DNA of 64,000 nt from Acanthornis magna (Eukaryota; Chordata; Aves; Passeriformes; Acanthizidae), in assembly GCA_036785705.1 (NCBI GenBank), contig JAWUZG010000036.1:10473501-10537500 (forward strand), written 5' to 3'. The notes under the pieces were generated by a model, which was not told where the DNA came from, ran no database searches, and was given only the letters and a program-made list of their open reading frames with translations. The position numbers and the translations under genes were made by a program. Positions 38,001 through 50,000 of the stretch are shown here, piece by piece. Position 1 is the first letter of the stretch. Each line of letters opens with the position of its first letter.

Positions 38001-41000
38001 TTTTGTTCTTCTCTGTTCACTGTCCTCAGTTGGCTTCCTGTCCAGAAAGTGAACATGATGGAGGCACCTTTGAAGAGACCTGTGATCTGACAGGTGCTTC
38101 TCCATTATTACAGCTGGACATCTAGCTGGACATTTGTGGTCTCAAAGGCCAGTGCTCTGGTGCTGCCATTAGTGCAAAAGTTTAAAAAGAGTAAAATCAA
38201 GCCCCAGCGGTAAATGGGAAGGATGGGTGAAATGGTTCAGTGAGTAGAAGGGGTGGGTTGCTGAGAAGAGAAAAAGAGCATTGCTTCTCTAAGTTGTGGC
38301 GAAGCCCAGGGGAACTACAAGGAGCTGAAACTTCCCAGTGCAGGGACAGGCAATGCCCTTGCTCCTTGGAATAAATTTCCCACCTTGGAGAAAGCAGGAG
38401 CACAAAGAGTGGCCCTGGGCAGTCCAGGGATGGATGCTGCACACAGGTGGGAGGACAAGGGAGGAGATGAACAGGCAACACATAACTCAGCACACGTTGT
38501 CCTGATCCCATCTGACTTGTCACAGCACCCCAGGGAATTTGATCCAGCATGGGGACGTTCCTTTGGCTCTTGGCTGTCATATCTGCTCCCTGAAGTTTGA
38601 CCCAGTTCTGGAAGAAATTTCTGCCCTGCCTGTGGCATTTAACAGAACCCTCACCTTGGACATACATTCGAAACATCTTCCATGTGTTTGCACCACAGTC
38701 AGCCAATGCACTCAGACGTTCAGCAGTGTTACCATTTGGCTTGTGGTGGGATTTGCTAGTAAGTGTGCAACAGAGTCCAGACAGTTGAGAGTTTTTCTCT
38801 AAATGTCTTTGAATTTCGGGTCAGACTGGAACTGTTTATCATTCTAAGTTATTTCTGCTTTGTTGTTCAAAAGCCAGGGTTTTGTTTTCATGTACAACAT
38901 ACAGTGTGGAGGGTTCTTATTCCATATTTACATGCAGGATGGCACTGTGGTATGGTCTCCTGTGGCCTCTTGAGAATGGGACACTGCTAAATTGTGCTTG
39001 ATTTCTGAGGATAATGCAATTTAACAATAGACACACAAAAAAACCAACATGATATGACATGAAAAAAAAATTATAGAGTACAAATATATTAGATCACAGA
39101 AGAATTACTGGAAATTGTCGAATTCTATCTCAATACCCCTTTTCCCTCTCCTCAAAACCCAGACATAAACTATGATTATATGAGCTTGTGTTTAGTGTCA
39201 AAGGGATTGCAAAACACAGAGTAATGAGTCTGTACACATTCTCTTCTACAGTCTTAAATGGCATGACTCAGGAAATATATTTATCTCTAAGGATGTTTCT
39301 CAAGGAACTATACTTGTAGCAGTGGGTGACTCCTTGCTTTCCAGAGGCTGACTGTAGATAGTGGTTGTTTGAGATAACTAATATATGATTTCCTGTTTTG
39401 AATTTGTTGTAAAAAAAGAAGTAATTCTTTCAGTTGTATTTAGTCTTCTGCTAGTGATATTTCTGTTTTGAATTCTATGGGTGATGGTACAAAATTTATT
39501 GACGCTTTTTACAGGTTGTGAACTTTGTCTGTAAACCTGTGGTTGTGATTTTAATATTTTCACTATGATGGTATTATCATTATTGCTACTACAATTAAGC
39601 TACTGTGATGGGCTCTTTTGTGTTGATATAAACCCTGCTAGCCTCTATTCCAAAGCTGCTGCTGGGACCTGGGAGAGAGTGATGCCAACGTCAAGGTCTC
39701 TGCCCATCAAAACTAGAGAAATCATTAGAACTTCAGCTTATATTTTTAAGATGCCCTCTCTCCTTAAATGGTCCCTGTTATAAGGGATTATTGAAAAGGC
39801 TGCTGCTTTACTACACCATGACTCATACTAAATAACTGTGGTGAGGCATATTTGTGTGTAGAGCAGATAAAACTCATTCTGTCTGGGTACACAGGAAGGG
39901 ATGGGAAACATGAGGGATGTTGTTTAACCCATGAGCAACTCTGTGAACCTGCCTCATCTGGGAACCTCAGGGAGCAGCTGCACAGTGCAGCCACAGGTCA
40001 TGATTTCTTCCATCACTGCCATTTTTGGAGAGTTCTGAGGAGCTCTAAGGTGTTCCTCAGCTGGGCTGTAGCTTGTTCCTGGGATCCCACACTTGTCTCA
40101 GTCCTTCCACCTTCACGCTGGGGAAGGAGTTACCTACTCACAGCAGAGTCCCACTGGGGAGTCTGACCTTTCTCCTGCAGCCTCCCCAGTGGATATTCTC
40201 CTAGATATCCACATACAGTTCTTGATCAGAAAGAAATCAGACCCTTTATGAATGAGGAGTGGGTCGCCACATCCTACAAAATCAACTTGGTCGCAATTCC
40301 ACATTGCTGGTTTCCTCCAAAATGGCATGGAATGGCACACCATTATTCCTAAGCACATAAGTGCCCAAGGAAAAAGAATTAATAACAAAACAACAGCTAA
40401 GAAGAGTTGTAATGTTAAGTGTCACGATTTATTAGTGCTGTTCTACGTCGCATGTTTGTATTTCTAAGTTTTCCTGTTTGGACAACTGTTCAGATTGTTT
40501 GGACTGAAAACAAAGGCTTGTAGTGCGATAATGAAATGACTCAAAAATTTAGGTTTTCTGATGCAGCAGATAATCTCATTTTTATTTCAGTGCTGCAAAC
40601 TAAAGTACAAACAGTCTTAGCAGGTACAGTTAGGGCATTTTGTCTGAGCACGGAAAGTTGAGGCAAAGGAAGTTTCATCCAGCTGGTGGATGGTCACAAA
40701 TGGTGTTCTCCAGGGCTCAGTTTTCCTTGATATCTCCACTCACCTGGTTGAGGGGATCGAGTGCACGCTCAGTCAGTTTGCAGGTGACACCAAGTTGGGT
40801 GGGAGTGTTGATCTGCTACAGATCCTCTGCAGAGGGATCTGGACAGGCTGGACCATGGGCTGAGGCCAATGGTGTGAGGTTCAACAAGGCCAAGTGCCAG
40901 GTCCTGCCCTTGGGTCACAACAGCCCCAGGCAGTGCCAGAGGCTGGGGCAGAGTGGCTGGAAAGTGCCCAGGGGAAAAGGCCCTGGGGTGCTGGTGACAG

Positions 41001-44000
41001 CAGCTGGACATGAGCCAGGCTGTGCCCAGCTGGCCAAGAAGGCCAATGGCATCCTGGCCTGGATCAGCAATGGTGTGGCCAGCAGGAGCAGGGCAGGGAT
41101 TGTCCCCTGGACTGGGCACTGCTGAGGCCACAGCTCGAGTGCTGTGTCCAGTTCTGGGCCCCTGAGTGCAAGAAAGACATTGAGGGGCTGGAGCGAGTCC
41201 AGAGAAGGGCAACAGAGCTGGGGAAGGGTCTGGAGCACAAGTGCTGTGAGGAGCAGCTGAGGGAGCTGGGGGTGTTAGCCTGGAAAAAAGAAGTATGAGG
41301 TGTGACCTTATCACTCTCTACAACTTCCTGGAAGGAGGCTGTGGCCCAGTTGTGGTTGGCCTCTTCTCCCAGGTGACAAGCAATGGTACAAGCAGAAGTG
41401 ACCTCAAGTTGCACCAGGGAAGGTTTAAACTGGACATTAGGAAAAATTTCTTCCTGGGAAAGGTTGTCAATATTGGCGCACTCTGCCCAGGGAAGTGGCG
41501 GAATCACCATCCCTGCAAGTATTTGAAAGACGTGTAGATGTGGCGCTTGGGGACATTGTCTATTGGTGGATTTGGCAGTGGTGGGTTAAGGTTTCTTCAG
41601 CCTAAAAGATTCTATTATTCTAATGTACCTCAGCAGGCTGTTGATGTGTTTGCTGTTCCATAAGCTTAATTTATGCCTCAAGGTAAAGGAGGATAACAGA
41701 CCTCTGAATCATACCTTTTGCCTCCATTCAGCTAAAACATTCCCATTAGTAATGCTGCAACTTTGGTAAGGCAAAGATTGAATGAGTCATTGATCTCTTC
41801 CCACAGCGTTAAAACACACATAAAGAGTGCTAGAGAGGCATTTCACATGGGCAGGGTACTGTAGGGAAAACACTGTTTTTTCAAGCATGTGTCAAAGGCT
41901 GTATTTATTTTCTTCTGTTGGGGGAGCTGGCGCAGATGAAGAGCCTTTTTCACTGGGATCAAAATTCTTCTTTAATTGCTTCTGTGATAATCATAATCGT
42001 TCTGTTAACAGGCTTTCTTCATAATTGCTGTGAAGCCTACAATGTTGGACTCCTGGAAGCAAAAATATTTTCTGGTCCACCAAGAGAGCAATTTGGATAT
42101 GCAGTTCAGCAGTTTATAAATGAACAAGGCAAATGGTAAGCAGTTTGAATGGCTTGGTTTATGTCCGGCTAAAAGGTTAAGTAAAAACTGTTACAACTCT
42201 TAATATTTCTTTTATAATTCCACATTTCATTTAAATGCATTCTGGCTAATTACTTTTTATATTAGAGCTATCTTTTTACAAACAAATACTTAATGTTATT
42301 AAATCAAAAGTTGATGTATTCTAAAGATATATGCATGTGATGGTTCAGGCTTTTTTCCTTAACACATGTGACCTGAGATCTTTCTTTTGATAATCTTTTA
42401 CTTTCATTTCCAAGACACTGATTTCCTTGGGCTTACAATTTCTGTGGAATTTTAACTCTCATTTCATTCCTTTATGTACCCCGAGCATCGTTGTTACACT
42501 TTGCATCTATGTGGGATATTTTTCCATTTTAACATGGTGAAGGTTAAAACAAATTATTAGGGCTAGGCAGTTCTACTTATTAATATTAAAATTAAATTCA
42601 ATTAAATCTATATAATTTTGTGTTTGATAGTGTTTGCTTCTCAAGGGATAGCTTCTTTGGATATAATAACACAATCGCAGCAAAGTCTTGCATCTGCTAC
42701 ATCTCTTCAGCCATAAAATTTGACCTGAAATACACTGTTGTCATAACACTGGGCTTGATGGGCAATTAGTAAAATATTTTTTTCTAGTAATGTTGGTTTC
42801 AGAAAGAACTTTAACATATTACAAGGAGTAAGCACATTTAGTGGAAAACACATTGTTTCCTCTTCTGCAGCCTCGGCAGCCACAAAGCTCAAGGTGTCTT
42901 TTTGTGTAAGGATGATATGTCTGTGAAAGTAGTTGAGAACCACTGAACTTTTCAGTGGTTACTTGTGCATACATGGGTTTAAGTCTACAGCAGAAAGCCA
43001 CAACAGATAATATATATTACGATATGCTGAGACGCTTCAGACGTGTCATTCTCCATGGACAGGAACAGTGTCAGAACCCAAATAACCAGAAACTGACAGT
43101 TTTGCTTCAGTGGCAACAGATGGACACTCAGTAACTGCACTTTGCTCAGCAAAAAGAAAGTAAAATACCAAAATCTGAAATCCATGGAAAGGCACGTGAA
43201 AATGTACTCTGTAGTTTAAGTTTGAAAAAGCGGTGCAAACTTACTGAGGCAGCTGACACGTTTGTGCTCGGAGGCGCCGCTGCAATCGGCTGCGCACGCG
43301 AACCTCTGACCCCTGAGATCTCAGCCATGTTCACCTGCAGGGACCAGGAGACAAAGTAAGGGAAGAGCGGAGCTGTGTCCTCTGAATTAAAACCTTGGCA
43401 CTTCCTCTCCCTCAGCTGAGTAGGCTTCCAACCTACCCCCACCCCTCATCTGATGCCTTGGTGACTTCACACTGCATTTCTGCTTGCTTTAATTATGTGT
43501 TTAGTCACCCATAGATCACAGATCTCTTTAAAAAAAACCCCAAAAAACTAACTTCTGTGTAAAGCCATTGAAGGAGAACAAGAATATATGCCTGTAGTGA
43601 ATTGAGTGCTTTTGCCTCATACTTGGAGAACTTGCCTTATGTTTTATACTTCTTGTGATATTTTCTGTAAGCTCGCAGCAGAAGCAATAGGTGCCTGACC
43701 CACCCAAGCTATTCTATTTCCATCTTTTATTTTTACTTCTGATATAAAAACTTCTCCACTACCACTTTCTTGGATAATGTGTGCTGGATTGCAGGGTAAA
43801 AAAAGTAACTTTGTCTAACTTTTCCTATCTTGCAGAATCATAGAATCATTTAGGTTGGAAAAGCCCTTTACGGCCATGGAGCTCAACTAATCTTCTAAGT
43901 ATATGAATGTTTTTAATCTGGTAAATATTTCTGTGTATAGGCACTTCACCAGCAGCTCTTTTACTGCATGGTGTCTGACCTAGCTCCAAAAATCAGGGAA

Positions 44001-47000
44001 ATTTTAACAGCTCATGTTCAAGTGACTAGGACTTGTTAGAGATTCTTCAGTGAAGAAAAGCCCTTTTCAGTCTCCTGCTCAAAAAATCATTAGGCAGGCT
44101 TAAAAAAAAGTGACTCATGTTCTACTCTCTTGTTCTCCTAATTTCTAGGCTATTTTCATTTTCTTTGGACAACTGAACTTTTTCCTTTATGCATTATTAA
44201 AAAATAACAACAAAAGCAACCAACTGCCCCCCCCAAAAAAGGAGACTAAAAAAACCCCACAAAAACAACGACAACAAAAAACCTAACCCAAACAGAACAC
44301 CCAATCTGTTTTAAGTTGTTCAGCAGAGTTTTTTTCTGCTATAAGTAATGCAGAGGCTGTAGTCCTTGCACAGAGTTCTTGTTGATATGGCTGAACTGGG
44401 AACAAGGTAAATAGTATGAGATAAGATCAAGGTGATACTTCCTGTCCGCGGGGAGCATTCATCATCATATGTTTTTGTGAAGAGATCATCACTGTGCAGC
44501 AAGAATGCGATGTATTAGAAAACTCTTTCCAGGCAGAGAGTGGGATTTCTCACCACATCAAGTGCTGCTGGGGTGTCATCTCTCCCCATGAAATGTTATC
44601 TGAGGTCCACCAGAAATTTTATCACTTCCTAGACTTTGGTGAATAAGTTCACAGGGTGCTATATAAAACACAGCTTTAAAAATCCTTCTGTACTCTCTCA
44701 AAGAGTAGAAAAGAGAGATAAAAAAATACAGCAGATGTGAGTTATGTTATTCAGCTGTATTTCTGGGGGTGCCTCTCCTGAGGCAGCACAAACTATAGAA
44801 ATGATACAGTGAGCAGAATTTTTGCAGAATTGGTACTGGTTTTCACTTTTGCTTGGAAATTAGTTCAGAGAAAAGAGGGAAGGCAGTCCAAAAAGGAATG
44901 TGGGACTATTGAAGAGTCTGGTACATCCTGGGACGCTGTGACACAAACCAACAAGGAAGACTTTTTTGTATAGAGACAGATGATCCAGGATAATTGGGCA
45001 CTGGTCCGCTGTGCATTGATGAGCATTGATGGCGTGTGATGCTCATAAGTAAGGACAAACTTACAAGTCAAGCACAGCTCAAGCTTTTCATAGTGTCTGG
45101 TGGGAATTTTAAAACAGGAAGTCTTTAACGAACTCAAGGAAAATTGTGAATACCAATGAAACTCATCAATTAGAAAAGTTTAAGCAGTTCACCAAACAAG
45201 TAATTAGCCACCACAGAAACATCATTCAGTTTACGCTCTGGTTCTCTCCCTGTCAAGAGGTCATCTGCATTTGAATCTTAAATTGAGACTAAAGTTTCTG
45301 TTATTTTATAAACATAATCTTTTAGAAAGCCAGATTGTACCCTGTCAAATTCATCTTGAATGTGCATTCCCTGAGCAGCAGGTGACAGAGCCTTCTTCAG
45401 AGATAACAGTTCTTACTCCATGCTGGGAGTTGGTTTTATATCTATTTCAGGTAAAGAAGATTGAAATAGTTGTAGATAGCTCTTAAAATGCTTTTTCCTA
45501 TCCACATGTGTCTTCAGACACATGCTCAGCTGTGTCTCTGTGCTTAGGATTTACAAGTTCGGTTTTTTATTATTTTGTTTTTGAATTTATACTGTAGGAT
45601 TTTTCTGCCTTAAAATATTTTGTTTCGTCTCACATGTCAGTAAGGACACCTTATATACAGTGCACTTACTGATGTATCACATAATTATTTCACTACCAAA
45701 AATAGTTTTAAAGATCATTGCATACTGCTCACTGGTCAACAAATACAGTGGTCTTTCTCCTGAAATTCTGTGCTGCCTCTTCAGAGCAATAAGATGTTTT
45801 GCCAAAAAGACACATTCTGTATTGAAACTTGTATTGAAATCAGTACATTTTCAAAGCTTTCTGGTTTTAATGAGGAGGGCCATTTCTTTAATTTTTTTTT
45901 TTTTTTTTTACAAACAGAAGCTGCCATTGTTACAGCTCTGTCTTTTCAGTGCCAGTACCACTGCTAATGCTGAGTTCTTTACCCAGCTTTTGTTTTTCCT
46001 GACTGCATGCACCACAGTTTGCCCTTTTCCTGCTTGGAGAAGCTTTGGCTGCTTTTTCTAGGACTTACGGGTTTGTCAGCCAAACTCTCTTGCCATAGGT
46101 CACTGTAGTTTTTGAAGTTTTGAGTCCTGTTTAAAGGATCAAAAGTTTTAGATGGTGAGAAGCGTTTTAGTGTGTTTTAGCAGAGAAGATCTGTGAGAGT
46201 GAGGAGTTTTCTAGTCTTCATATCTACACATCACTTCCTGTAATTGTAGGAAAAAAGGCCAGATGATCTAAGAGGTCCTTTCTACTTTTATTTTCCTGTT
46301 AGCCATCTTCATATTTAGAAACCAAAACAAAACACAATAAAGACCAAATGCATAAAAAGAGTGAGAAGAAAAAAAAATAAACCAGAAAATATAAAGCATG
46401 TTCTGACAACAGCTGGGAATTCAGCCGTCTGCTATGAATTCTGATTTTGCTTTCTGCTGCATCACAGTTTGCTGATTACTAGCTTTGTCATGGTGTAATT
46501 TCCCAGAAATAATTCCTGTTGCACTTTGATCTGCCACTCCTGCAGCTTGTGTGGTAAGGCATTGCTGCTGAACTTCATTTGACTTCCCACTGCCATTGCT
46601 TTGTATACAGTGTTGGAAACTGATTAGGGAGATGAAAAATAAAATCAGTAGAAATATTACATTATACTCACTATAGGATTATGTAAAGATGGTCTGCAAG
46701 GACACATAAGGAAGTTTTGTAATATAAATATTTAACTCATGACTGAAAAAGACCCTTAATTAATGCTTTATACATGATGCATTTTACTTGGAAACAAGCA
46801 TTCTCAAGTATTTTATTACTAACTTCTTGCATTCTTTCCTGATGTATTACATTTCACTTTGCCTCGTGCATCCTGTTCTATTACAGTAAAAAAATTTTTG
46901 TAGTTAGCAGGATGCTAGCCAGATACTTCCTTGCTGTCTTCACTTCTGATGCTTCAGAAAGATACACATGCATTTCCCCAGAGCAGTGTTGTGTAACTCT

Positions 47001-50000
47001 TTACTGTAATGCTTTATGTTAATTTTGAAAGGCAAGTAGGGCTTCCTGATTCCTAATGTAGATTAAGTCTAGTATTAAACTTAAGTAAGGCAAAGAATAC
47101 AAGAGAAATAGAAATTACATTATTTCCTAGCCTTTAGAGGGTTAAGCTTGGCGTAAGTCAGTTAATAATTTTTTCTCAGGCATATATTGATGACAGGTTA
47201 GACTAGCTAAGTCAAATAGTGGAACAGGTTTCATAGCTCTATCAATTTCTGAAAATCACAGTCAGTAATAGTTTTAAGTGTTGAATTCTATGTATGGAGT
47301 GGCATTTTTTGGCCTACAACATAGGTATGACATTGAGATTCACAGACCCTGCAAATCTTCAAGGAATACAGAAAAATAAATTAATAAAATAACTCTCAGT
47401 AAACTATGCAAGACAAATGAAAGACAAAATTAACTTGCTTTGGGCACACTTGGCATAGATTTAAATTTGGGTTCAGAATGAGAAGAATTTGTCTTGTTTT
47501 GTCTTATCTTTTTGTACCATGCAGCAGCTCCAAGGCTAGTTTCAGGGATAGCAAAAGTAAAATTATGTTGTGAATATCAAGTTTGAGAAGTGATGATTCC
47601 TTTGCATAAGCAGATGTCTGGATTGCAGTTAATGTTGAAGGTGGGGAAAAGGGGAGCCAATTAAGCCCATGGAATGAGCAAATGCATGCATGCTGAAAGG
47701 GAGAGAATGGCTTTTAGCAAACTCTGTGGATGACGTTTGTCTCCAGTTTATGTCAGTAGCAGGAGGGGAGCTTGGATTTAGCTTGGAGTTAGGCTTGGAT
47801 TTGGGGTCAGCTAGTGCTCGAGCATGCTTCTGTTCCTCTTCTCCTCCTCTGGTTCTCACTCTGCTTGTGAGTGAAACTGTGTGCTCGGGGCTCTCAGGAA
47901 AACCTGTGGCTGCAGAGCAGTGCCAGCACAATGCAGAGATTCACGGTAAGATTCATGACCAGACGGGAGTGGTTGCTGGGGGTATTTACAAGATACAAGG
48001 TCATTCTCTCAACAGTGGCTGTCGCCCTGCAAGGACTCTGAAATACGTTTGCCTTCTGGGAAACTTAGAAAAAACATCCAAGTGTTTATAAATGTACACA
48101 GTGCAATGCTCAGCTTGACAGTGAGTGCTGGAAAGCTGTTTCAGTTTCAGATGTTGCACATGCAGTATTGCCATCTATTTTAAAACTCTTTCCTGTTTCC
48201 ACAAAAACTCTTATCCCTTTCCTCCCATCAGCACAGTCAGCATTTTATAACTGTACCTGACTCTGTAGTACCCAGCAAGGTGTGAGAGTGTAACACCACA
48301 TCTTCCTCCTGTTCTGCCTCCTTCTTCCTCCCACTATTAACCAGCTTCTGCTTCACTGCAAGTATTTGCAGATTATGTTATCTCTTGGCACATGGCCTGT
48401 GGTGTAGTCTCTTACGAGCTCTGTTTATATGGTCCTGAGCTGTGGTGCTTCTGGTTTCCACTGTGCTCAAAACGCTCAGAAAGGCTCATGAAATAACAAG
48501 AAAATCAGAGGCCTCCTCACAGCTACTGTAATGTACATTATTTTGATAGAGAGAGGTATTTATGTGAACCTAAGCTGCATATTTAGAGATGCTAGAAGTA
48601 CACAAAGTCTTGTTCCTGCTGCCTGCATAATCATCATTTTCCAACAAGGTAATTGAGAAGGACTTAGGCATTCTTAAAATATCCAGATACACAGGAAAGA
48701 GAATCTGAAACCAAACCTCCATCTGAACCAATAAAATAATGTTATTTGTGTTTAATTAAGGTGAGGTAAAATAAAAAATTAAAATATAGTTAGCATTATT
48801 TCCTCTGAGAAAACTAGCCAGGTCTAAAACTCTTTCTTGTGCATCTAAAACTCCTTTTTATCTTAACTATTTTACTTAAACTAGAAATAACACCACAGCA
48901 GAAAAATCAGATGATCCCTAGAAAGTTCTTATGATACGTGGCAATTGCTTTGAAATATAATAATATCACTATTTTTTTATAGTGCAAGGTATGTTTGTGT
49001 TAGCTACTTATACAATTCTAGAGAATAACAATTTTGCTTTCAACAACATATTGATCAACTGAAAATAGAAGGTCTCTAATGGAACTCAATATTCTCTATT
49101 GGGCCTCCATTTCTTGTCCTCTTACAGCCCCCAAAATGCAGTAATTACTACCATGGATTTTTCTGTTTGAAAAGGAAGTCATATTGCTGCTGGAGCAAAT
49201 ACCCACAGTCTCTGCTTTTCAATAATCTGTTTAATTTTTAATAAGCTTTGAGATCATCTTTTAGAGAGTTATGATGAAAAATAGGTCTTCTTAAGCAGTA
49301 TTCCCAGAAGGTGAATGAAACAGTTTTGTGAAAGCTTTCAGATAAAAAAGTAATGAGTCTTGAGGAGCAGATATTGGAGGGGAAACCTTATGGCAGATGA
49401 AGAAATGAGTCAGAGAACATTAATCACTTTGTATTGCAGGCACAAATAATCATAAGTCTTAACTTTCTCGTTCAGAATTACAGACTTTATGCAGCAGATT
49501 GTTACCACCTGAAGTATTTTCTTTCTGACTCAGTGTTATCAAGGTGTGGTAGTGCTCAAACTCAGACATAATTGCTTGACTATTGCTGAGCAGATCCTGC
49601 AGAAAATGTTTCTTATCAGTTGAAAGAATAACCTAAAAGGAGTGAGTTAACCATTACCTGATAGAACAATAAGTAGTATATCTCTTGATCCCAAACATAT
49701 ACATTTCTAAATTTTTATGTGTCTATAGATATATATATATATATATATTAATATCTTCACTGTATTTCTTCTGACCTATGACATAATGTCACATTAAAAA
49801 CTATGTACGTGTTTGAGGCAGCTGAATCCCCAAAGGGTCTCCTGTTCTTCACCAACTTCTTCACCTCCTGTTCTGCCCCTGGTGGACCCAGTGTATTGAC
49901 ATGCAAGTAAAGCTTCTGAACAATTCCGGAGAAGACTCCTACACCTGAATGCCTTGGGTACTCTGTCTTGTGAAAGCCTCTTTACCTGTTACCTATAGTG

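Larger units (their letters stand above)
23069..42011 (+). other. ITGA2: ITGA2 intron 1 (18.9 kb)
   Basis: The first 350 bp remain CpG-rich with a GGAA repeat; the rest is mostly AT-rich with no recognised gene. Homopolymer T runs lie at 26774-26791 and 29061-29078, and a T/G tract at 30685-30716. GC-richer patches of unknown origin lie at about 38200-38700 and 39950-40380 and may be decayed repeats. A CR1 copy lies at 40690-41625. Long first introns are usual in integrin alpha genes and commonly hold enhancers, but none can be named from sequence. Confidence 0.85.

Noticed and set aside
38197..38706. 169-codon minus-strand open frame in ITGA2 intron 1
   Set aside because: The first codon is not ATG, no family is recognised, and neighbouring frames are also open. 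It may be a decayed repeat.
43245..43335. Similarity of AEISGVR on the minus strand to a short stretch of MOCS2A, a neighbour gene of ITGA2 in vertebrates
   Set aside because: The match covers only about seven residues and does not extend on either side; MOCS2 is expected beyond the 3' end of ITGA2, not in intron 2.
47690..48091. 133-codon ATG-started ORF in ITGA2 intron 2
   Set aside because: No recognisable domain or gene structure; composition follows the local GC-richer patch. Left as chance unless RNA evidence appears.
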